Shown here: positions 58,318 through 64,000 of the stretch, in pieces | How the letters are laid out: each line of letters begins with the position of its first letter | How positions within the stretch are numbered: the first letter of the stretch is position 1 | Assembly: GCF_014649655.1 (NCBI RefSeq) | Contig: NZ_BMTL01000042.1 | Coordinates: 1 to 64,000 of the forward strand | DNA from: Streptomyces humidus | GTDB lineage: Bacteria; Actinomycetota; Actinomycetes; Streptomycetales; Streptomycetaceae | DNA: 64,000 bases | Direction: 5' to 3' | Position numbers and translations under genes: made by a program | The notes under the pieces: model-generated | Database searches by the model: none | What the model saw: the letters and a program-made list of their open reading frames with translations, nothing else | Told to the model about the DNA's origin: nothing

Positions 58318-59118
58318 ATGAAACGATCCGCTCCCCAGCAAGCCCCCGAGGTCCAGGTGGAGACCAGCGGGCAGCTGCCACCGGACGCGGCCGCGTACGC
58401 CCGGGACAAGGTACGGGCCGTCCTCGGCCAGACACGGGAACCGGTTCTGTTCGCCCGGGTGAGACTGAACCGTACGGCGAACCCTGCCGTGGAGCGGCCG
58501 GTGACCGCCCAGGCCAACGTGGACGTCAACGGCCGGCCTGCCCGCGCGCATGTTGCGGGGCAGACCGCCACGCAGGCCGTCGACCTGCTCCAGGACCGGC
58601 TGGCGGCACGGATGGCGCGGCTGGCCGAGCACAGGGAGGCCCGCCGCGGCCGGACGCCCGTGCCCGGCCCGCACGAGTGGCAGCACGGCAGTGAGCCCAC
58701 CCACCGCCCCGACTACTATCCGCGGCCGGTGGAGGAACGGCAGGTCGTCCGCCACAAGTCCTTCTCCCTCGCCTGGGAGTCACCCGACGAGGCGGCCTTC
58801 GAGCTGGAGTCGATGGACTACGGCTTCCACCTGTTCACCGACGCCGACTCCGGTGAGGACAGCGTGCTCTACCGGTCCGGACCGACCGGCTACCGGCTCG
58901 CCCAGGTGCACCCCAGCCCGCGACCGGAAGGCAGCGTGGCCGTACCACTGACCGTCAGCGAACTCCCGGCACCTCGGATGAACATGGCCGAAGCACAGCA
59001 ACGCCTGGAGGCCACCGGATTCCCGTTCGTGTTCTTCGCCGACGACAGCACCGGCCGCGGCAACGTGCTGTACCACCGCTACGACGGCCACTACGGCCTG
59101 ATCACACCCGCCCAGTAG
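58318..59118 (+). CDS. HPF/RaiA-like ribosome hibernation protein with doubled C-terminal domain
   Basis: The product is 266 residues from the ATG at 58318 with AGGGAAGG upstream. Residues 1-110 form an S30AE-like ribosome-binding domain (VQVETSGQLPPDAAAYARDK, VLFARVRLNRTANP). They are followed by two copies of the S30AE C-terminal dimerisation domain: VRHKSFSLAWESPDEAAFEL to GEDSVLYRSGPTGYRL (about 145-200) and VSELPAPRMNMAEAQQRL to GRGNVLYHRYDGHYGLI (about 215-262). Long HPF proteins pair ribosomes into inactive 100S dimers; the doubled C-terminal unit is unusual compared with the standard single one. Neighbouring stress genes support a dormancy role. Confidence 0.88.
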   Translation: MKRSAPQQAPEVQVETSGQLPPDAAAYARDKVRAVLGQTREPVLFARVRLNRTANPAVERPVTAQANVDVNGRPARAHVAGQTATQAVDLLQDRLAARMARLAEHREARRGRTPVPGPHEWQHGSEPTHRPDYYPRPVEERQVVRHKSFSLAWESPDEAAFELESMDYGFHLFTDADSGEDSVLYRSGPTGYRLAQVHPSPRPEGSVAVPLTVSELPAPRMNMAEAQQRLEATGFPFVFFADDSTGRGNVLYHRYDGHYGLITPAQ

Positions 59119-59670
59119 CCCGGTCCCCCGCTGATTGGATGCCGACAGGCTGATGGGCCATCAGGTAAGTCGAGGGATCGGCGACGGGCCACTGCCGGCC
59201 CGGCGAACCGGGCCCTGGGCGACGGCGTTCAGCAGGCAGAGGCGCCGGCGTCGCTCCGCGGGGACACAGCCGTCTTCGCGGTGATCTCGCCGAAGGCGCC
59301 GCCGGGGCGGTTTCGCCCAGGGCGAGGCCCGTCGGGCGTGACGTCGCGACGCCGAGACCGGTGACGACGCGGTGGCGCCCCTTTCCCGCCCGAACAGCAG
59401 GCCTCGGCAGGTGCCCGGCATCCAGGTTGCCGATGATCCACATCTTGGATCTCGATCGGACGAGGGCTAGGCAGGGCCTGTTCGTTGGCCCATAGTCGTC
59501 ACATCCCGGCACCGGAGCCGCACCCCCACCACCCGCTCCGGGACGGCGTATACGCCGGGCGATGCGGCACGCCGCGACGCCCGGCCGTCATCGGCGCCCC
59601 GTACCGGGCGACCCGCCCACGCCGGCCGCACCACCCCGTTACCCTCCGACACGCCCCGTGGAGTTCCCGC
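59119..59670. other. Intergenic region with a small palindrome
   Basis: This 552-base gap has no supportable gene. CTGATGG-G-CCATCAG at 59150-59164 is an exact 7-1-7 palindrome shortly after the HPF-like stop codon, perhaps an operator or part of a weak terminator. The open frame starting at 59485 is arginine/proline-rich before the MFS start and is not counted as coding. Confidence 0.4.
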
Positions 59671-60168
59671 ATGCCCGCTCCCGTGCCCCCGCTCCCGTCC
59701 CCGCCGTCGGAGGCCGTCGTGGACGCCCCGCCCGAGCAGACCGTGTCCGGCCCCGGCCACCGGCTTCGCCTCACGCTGCTCATGGCCGGCGCCTCTCTGC
59801 CCATCCCGGGCGCCGTGCTCATCGCCCCCGTGCTGCCGCAGATGCACGACCACTTCGCCGACGTGCCGGGCGTCGACGTGCTCATCCCCATGGCCCTGAC
59901 GGTCCCCTCCCTCGCCCTGGCGCTGCCGGCCCCCTTCGCCGGCGTCCTCGTCGACCGGCTCGGCCGCAAGCGCCTCCTCGTCACCGCCACCGTCGTGTAC
60001 GCGATCCTCGGCACCGCGCCCCTGTGGCTGGACTCCCTGGGCATGCTCGTCCTCGCCGGGGCCGTCGGCGTCCTCGCCGGGGCCGTCGGCGCCGCCGCAC
60101 TCGTTCTCGCCGCCCGACGGCGCGGCACGGGGGCCGCCCCGGAGCCGATCCGGCAGATGGCGGGCTGA
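59671..60168 (+). pseudogene. Internally deleted MFS transporter
   Basis: The ATG at 59671 has GTGGAG upstream. The product would be 165 residues: a cytoplasmic leader, then helices 1-4 of an MFS permease (LTLLMAGASLPIPGAVLIAP, FAGVLVDRLGRKRLLVTATV with the A-loop motif, LDSLGMLVLAGAV), then directly a final helix and cytoplasmic tail (GAVGAAALVLAARRRG). A normal transporter has about 400 residues and 12 helices, so about 230 central residues are missing while the frame is kept. It may still be expressed but cannot transport in the usual way. Confidence 0.7.
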
Positions 60169-60269
60169 CCCGTCGCGGCGCCGATCCGCCGCGAGCACCG
60201 CACACCCGACGAGGTCGGCATCGCGCACGTCCCCGCGATGCCGATCGTCACTCGTTCCACCGGAGAGAC

Positions 60270-61013
60270 ATGCTGAACCTGATCGCCGCCATCCGTCGCA
60301 AGCCGGGCATGACGCACCGGGCGTTCCTGCACTACCTCCAGCACGTGCACGGACCTCTGGCCGCCGCCGATCCCCTCAGGATCCGGCGCTACGTCCAGAA
60401 CCACGTGTTCGACGCGTCCTTCGGCAGCGAGGCGGACCCGGCGTACCTGACCGAGTTCGGCCGGGACTCCGTCACCGAGCTGCTGTTCGAGGACATGGAG
60501 GCGCTGGCCGCCACGATGTCCGCCCCGTACTCGCGCGAGGTCGTCGGCCCCGACGGCGCCCGCTTCAACGACCTGCCCAGCGCCCTGGCCATGCTCACCC
60601 GTCCCGCTGTCCTCATGCCCCCGCCGGCACCCGACGGGGCCGGGGGGCACGTGAAGGTGCTCCACTTCGTCCACATGGCAGAAGAGGGGCCGGCTCCCGA
60701 CCGCTTCCCCGAGCGGTGGCGGGCCGCCCATGAGGAGGTGCTTGCCGAGGAGGAACCGCAGGCCAAGGCGCTGCGCGGATGTGTCCAGCACCGACGGGCG
60801 CCGGGGGCCGAGAGGGCACTGCGTCATTTCGGAGGCGCGGACCAACCCGCGTACGCGGGAGTCGCCGCCCTGCACTACGACTCCGAGGACGAGGCCCTGA
60901 GCCACTTCCCCTCGTACGAGCGTTCCCTGCGGGAGCGGTCCGCCGAGACCGGCGGCCTCTACGACCCGTCCCGCTCGTTCGTCCTCTACAGCCGTGAGGT
61001 GACCATCTTCTGA
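60270..61013 (+). CDS. EthD-like protein with two dimeric alpha/beta-barrel units
   Basis: The product is 247 residues from an ATG with CGGAGAG upstream. The first half (MLNLIAAIRRKPGMTHRAFL, HYLQHVHGPLAAADPLRIRR) is a clear EthD-type ferredoxin-like fold, and the second half repeats it (HVKVLHFVHMAEEG, FPERWRAAHEEVL), so the protein forms an internal dimer. EthD relatives act in degradation or in polyketide-type modification, often as small cyclases or oxygenases, but many are uncharacterised. It starts 101 bases after the deleted MFS gene on the same strand and could have shared its transcript. No catalytic residue can be assigned. Confidence 0.82.
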   Translation: MLNLIAAIRRKPGMTHRAFLHYLQHVHGPLAAADPLRIRRYVQNHVFDASFGSEADPAYLTEFGRDSVTELLFEDMEALAATMSAPYSREVVGPDGARFNDLPSALAMLTRPAVLMPPPAPDGAGGHVKVLHFVHMAEEGPAPDRFPERWRAAHEEVLAEEEPQAKALRGCVQHRRAPGAERALRHFGGADQPAYAGVAALHYDSEDEALSHFPSYERSLRERSAETGGLYDPSRSFVLYSREVTIF

Positions 61014-61125
61014 GCCGCCGTCGCCGAATCCGGCCTCGGACGCCAGGCCCGCAAGGCCCTGTTCGGGGCCCACCGCGGTGCTGTGCGTCGACCGCTCATC
61101 TCGTGCGGCGTCGCGTCCATGGGCG

Positions 61126-62155
61126 TCAGCCCGACGGCTCCAGGCCCCAGGCCCCGGCGTGGCTCGCGGCGGCCGCCCGGTTGGGGACGTCCAGTTTGGC
61201 GAGGATGTGCTCGATGTGCGTGGCAACGGTGCGGGAACTCACGAAGAGGCGTGCCGCGATCTCGTGGTTCGTGCGCCCGGCGCTGAGCTCGGCCAGGACC
61301 TCCAGCTCCCGCAGGGAGAGCCCTGCGGGGTGCGGCACGGGACGGCACGCGGCGATGATCACGGTGCCCTGGTGGGTGAGCCGCAGTTCGAGCGGCCACC
61401 GGCCGTGGGGTACCAGAACCGTGGCGGGCAGCATGCGTCTCGCGGTCACGCGGCGCACGACCCGGCCGAGCGACTCCAGGTCGCCGAGCCAGTCCGGGGC
61501 TGTTCCGCCGGTGTGGACGGGCGCGCTCTGCGGTGCGTGGGGGCACCGCCAGAACGCACGTCTGCATGGCCGCCGTCGAATCCGGCACCGGGATCCTCGG
61601 CTGCGGAAGAGGATCGACGATCGCTGCCAGGCAGTCGCCGAGCAGCGCCGGCACGAGATCGGTGGACTTCAGGGACGACCGGCGACGCTCCATGCTGAGA
61701 TTGAGCACACCCACGTAGCGGCCGTCGGGGGAGAACAGGCACTGGGTCATGCCGTCTTCGAACCCGGACGGTTCGATGACGTCGCGGATCGTGGTGGAGA
61801 CGGCTCGGAGGTCCGCCGCCAGATCGTGCAGCCACAGCGGGCCCCCGCAGCGGATCGTCAGCGCGAACAACGGGTCGGTGTGCTGCCTCGTGGTCAGGTA
61901 CTCCCGCTGCGCCGCCGCATAGTCGTCGGCGAGAATCACGTGACGGCCCAGCGCGGGATCCCAGCGGGCGAGGGACGCGTGATCGCACTCGACCACCTCG
62001 GACAACACCGCCAGCACGGATTCAGTGGCCGTCCCCGAAGCCCCGGCGGCCCCCAGCGCCGCGTCGCGCACGCGTGAGACCGCCGCCATCACCTCTTCAG
62101 GACCTCGTGGTTGCCGCATCCGGCCAGCATCGGCGGCCTGGCGCCTGCGGTCCAT
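61126..62155 (-). pseudogene. LuxR-family regulator with frameshift
   Basis: From 62155 the frame reads a sensory domain (VLAVLSEVVECDHASLARWD, GFEDGMTQCLFSPDGRYVGV, LVPALLGDCLAAIVDPLPQP). Near 61,540 it must change frame to continue as PDWLGDLESLGRVVRRVTAR and HQGTVIIAACRPVPH and then the LuxR helix-turn-helix (LSLRELEVLAELSAGRTNHE, VSSRTVATHIEHILAKL) ending at 61126. The complete protein would be about 340 residues, normal for GAF-LuxR regulators. One frameshift separates sensor and DNA-binding domain. It could be a sequencing error, a programmed shift or a true inactivation; I judge inactivation most likely because many neighbours are also broken. Confidence 0.7.
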
Positions 62156-62161
62156 GGCAGT

Positions 62162-62506
62162 TCACCCCGTGCCCAGGTCGTGCACGATCTCACCGTCGAG
62201 CACGGTGAGGACCACCGGAAGGTCCGGGATGTCGTGCGGGTCCGCGGTCAGGAGATCGCCGCCCAGAACGCACAGGTCGGCGACCTTACCGACTTCGAGT
62301 GAGCCCTTCCAGCCGTCGGCGAAGTCCTGCCATGCCCCGTTGATCGTGTACGTGCGGACCGCCTCAGCGAGGGTGATGCGCTGCTCCGGGCCGCTCACCC
62401 GGCCGCTGGCCCTCGACTCACGCAGCAGCATGGTGGCGATGCCCTGGCGCCAGTCGGGGAAGGCGACGGGCGCGTCGGAACTGCTCGTCACGGCCTTGAG
62501 GCACAC
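62162..62506 (-). pseudogene. C-terminal fragment of a YtcJ-like amidohydrolase
   Basis: About 110 codons read the end of a metal-dependent amidohydrolase: SSSDAPVAFPDWRQGIATML includes the conserved SDAPV segment with a catalytic Asp, then EAVRTYTINGAWQDFADGWK, GSLEVGKVADLCVLGGDLL and VLTVLDGEIVHD. Intact family members are about 540 residues. The barrel strands carrying the other metal ligands are missing upstream, where unrelated sequence begins at about 62,510. It is a remnant. Confidence 0.75.
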
Positions 62507-62568
62507 CGCCCGCCCCTGGGGACATCACCTGCGGCAGTGGCTTGTGTGCCCGCCGCGTGCAGGGCGGA

Positions 62569-63000
62569 TCAGCCGACTGCGTCGAGGGCGTCGGGGTCAT
62601 CGGATCCGGTATAGGTGAACGATCGGACGGTCATCTCACCCCGGTCGCAGAAGACGCCGATCATGCGGCCGGTCATCCCTCCGGCGACCTCGGTCGAGAA
62701 GTACCGGCCGTCGACGCGGCCGAGTTCGATGACCCCGCCAGGACCGCCTGCAGTGGCGATGATCTCGTCGGAACCGAACTCGGTGCTGAAGACGCGGCCG
62801 GTGGCCGGCTCCATCCGCAGCGCCAGCGTGACGTCCGGTACCCCGCCGATCTCGGTCTCGCCCAGCACCGACACCAGTGAGCCGATCCGGGCGACGGCCC
62901 GCACGCGCCTGCCGGTGAGTTCCAGCCGGAGTGCGTGCCGCGCGTCGATCCGCAGTTCCAGCCCACCCTGTCCGTCCTCGGCACGGACCTCCGCACGGAC
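62569..63000 (-). pseudogene. C-terminal fragment of a family 43-like glycosidase
   Basis: The reading RAEVRAEDGQGGLELRIDAR, LVSVLGETEIGGVPDVTLAL, GVIELGRVDGRYFSTEVAGG and MIGVFCDRGEMTVRSFTYTG matches the C-terminal concanavalin-like domain of GH43 beta-xylosidase/arabinofuranosidase-type enzymes. It is missing the five-bladed catalytic domain. Near 63,000 it runs without break into a different glycosidase fragment, so the two were joined by a deletion. Confidence 0.55.
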
Positions 63001-63009
63001 TCGTGCGGG

Positions 63010-63325
63010 ACGGCGAACGGGACGCCGGTGCCGGCGACCGCGGTGATCAGGCGCTCCTGGTCGCCCGGCAGCCGCAGGTCGCTGCGGGAGCCGGCCTCTC
63101 CGGTCAGTGAGGACGGCTCTCCCACCGCCACGACGACCACGTCGTGGCCGGCGGCTGCGCGGGCGGCCTGCTCCTGGAGGGCCTGGTCGTCCCCGAAGAA
63201 GGAGGCGCCGGGCAGCACGGTCACGTCCAGGTCCGGTCGCTCGCCGCGCAGCGCGTCGGCCAGCGATCCCGCGGGCTCGGCGAACGACTGGACCCAGGCG
63301 CCCGGATGGTCGGTGCTCTCGGCAG
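63010..63325 (-). pseudogene. Internal fragment of a family 3 beta-glucosidase
   Basis: In a neighbouring frame the reverse strand reads DHPGAWVQSFAEPAGSLADA, VLPGASFFGDDQALQEQA, HDVVVVAVGEPSSLTGEAGS and LRLPGDQERLITAVAGTG. The last part is the C-terminal domain of GH3 beta-glucosidases, which contains the GE...SR.dL.LP.Q signature. The N-terminal barrel with its nucleophile is absent and the 3' end is fused to the GH43-like fragment. Sequence between 63,330 and 63,506 shows further broken coding in shifting frames that I cannot name. Confidence 0.65.
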
Positions 63326-63673
63326 ACGTGGGTGATGTCGTGCCCGTCGAGGACGACCTGGCCGGAGGCGACCGGCACGGCGCGCCGGGCAAGCCGGTCG
63401 AGCCCCCGGTCACCCAGGGCCGCGCAGACCGTCGGCGCCCCCTCCCGGCAGGGCCAGCCACTCCCCTCCCGGAACCCTCTCGACATCGAACCGAGTCCAC
63501 GGCATGGAACGGCCGCTCACCGGCCGCCGACGGCGGCGTGCATGACCCCTTTGGGCCTGCTGCGGTGCGGGGCACGAATCGGCTTTGCAGTATGGCGTCT
63601 GACGACCCCGACCATGTGTGACGAGTCGAGCGGTGTCGTCGCGCAGCCACCGACACCGCCTCGGGAGGACGAC

Positions 63674-64000
63674 ATGCCCATACGCGATCGCGGCACTGCT
63701 GCCGCAGCCGCCATGTTCCTGGCCGGTCTGACGATGCTCAGCGCGGCTCCGGCCCACGGCACGTCCGGCCTGGCCACGACCCGCCAGAAACCGGCAGCGG
63801 GGGAGGGCGCCTCCCCTCGGGTGAGTCGGCCGCAGTCCGGCCTGTCGCCGGGACGACCGGCCGGTGAGGCCGGGCCTGCGGAGGCGAAGGCCGGCATGCA
63901 CACCGTCGCCCCCGGCAACACGTTGTGGGACATAGCCCGGCAAGCCCTCGGCGACGCCACCCGGTGGGGCAGTGTCTACGACCTCAACCGGCAGACCATC
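63674..64000 (+). CDS. Secreted LysM-domain protein, 3' end outside the window
   Basis: The ATG at 63674 has GGGAGGA 6 bases upstream. At least 109 residues are encoded and the frame is open to the window edge. The signal peptide (IRDRGTAAAAAMFLAGLTML ending APAHG) is followed by a disordered Pro/Gly/Ala segment and then a LysM motif (HTVAPGNTLWDIARQALGDA, RWGSVYDLNR), which binds peptidoglycan or chitin. Such proteins are secreted to the cell wall, often with a hydrolase or resuscitation-type domain further along, which cannot be seen here. Confidence 0.85.
   Translation, partial: MPIRDRGTAAAAAMFLAGLTMLSAAPAHGTSGLATTRQKPAAGEGASPRVSRPQSGLSPGRPAGEAGPAEAKAGMHTVAPGNTLWDIARQALGDATRWGSVYDLNRQTI

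Overview
The window is very GC-rich actinobacterial DNA, almost certainly Streptomyces. Codons end mostly in G or C, GTG and TTG starts are common behind GGAGG-type ribosome sites, and the gene families are typical of the genus: giant RHS secreted proteins, SpoIIE phosphatases, NarL-type two-component systems, PspA/PspAA, ArsI/ArsA and a modular NRPS/PKS. The mix of intact genes with many truncated or frameshifted ones resembles a chromosome arm (inference). I saw no tRNA, rRNA, CRISPR array or intact insertion sequence.

Region 1 (1-15,000) holds two divergent giant secreted proteins. The leftward one is an RHS-repeat polymorphic toxin whose C-terminus carries a nucleotidyltransferase-like signature, followed 4 bases later by a small DUF5958-like gene that I propose is its immunity gene. 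The rightward one is a 2,053-residue secreted protein with a DNRLRE-like region, an SGNH-hydrolase-like domain lacking its catalytic residues, and two LamG-type modules. Relics of an alpha/beta hydrolase and an AbiEii-type nucleotidyltransferase follow.

Region 2 (15,200-21,900) holds a copper-type P1B ATPase with an unusual CPD motif, a small membrane stress protein, the pspA-pspAA operon, and a divergent Lrp regulator/M20 peptidase pair.

Region 3 (21,950-31,400) is a decaying arsenic locus. Intact arsI, thioredoxin reductase and arsA sit among a frameshifted MFS transporter, an internally deleted flavoprotein monooxygenase, and thioredoxin and OsmC fragments. A broken VOC gene and a CoiA-like pseudogene follow, then a small unknown gene, a GAF-SpoIIE phosphatase and a truncated membrane protein. 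Region 4 (31,500-35,400) is a leftward ABC transporter plus histidine kinase and response regulator operon with a perfect 13-2-13 dyad upstream.

Region 5 (52,149 down to 35,882) is a compact five-gene leftward biosynthetic operon in which every junction is a 4-base stop/start overlap: acyl-CoA dehydrogenase, 3,129-residue NRPS, MFS exporter, KS-AT-ACP PKS, type II thioesterase. The NRPS has a condensation-PCP start with no A domain, a Thr-predicted module, a second module with an unassigned A-domain code, and two extra half-condensation lobes. It is the best candidate for an undescribed system here.

Region 6 (52,900-59,118) is a stress/dormancy group: Hsp20, universal stress protein, CBS-BON protein, FtsH and an HPF-like ribosome-associated protein, with a 13-copy GGCAGC repeat between genes. 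Region 7 (59,600-64,000) holds an internally deleted MFS gene, an EthD-like protein, a frameshifted LuxR regulator, relics of an amidohydrolase and two glycoside hydrolases, and the start of a secreted LysM protein that runs off the window.
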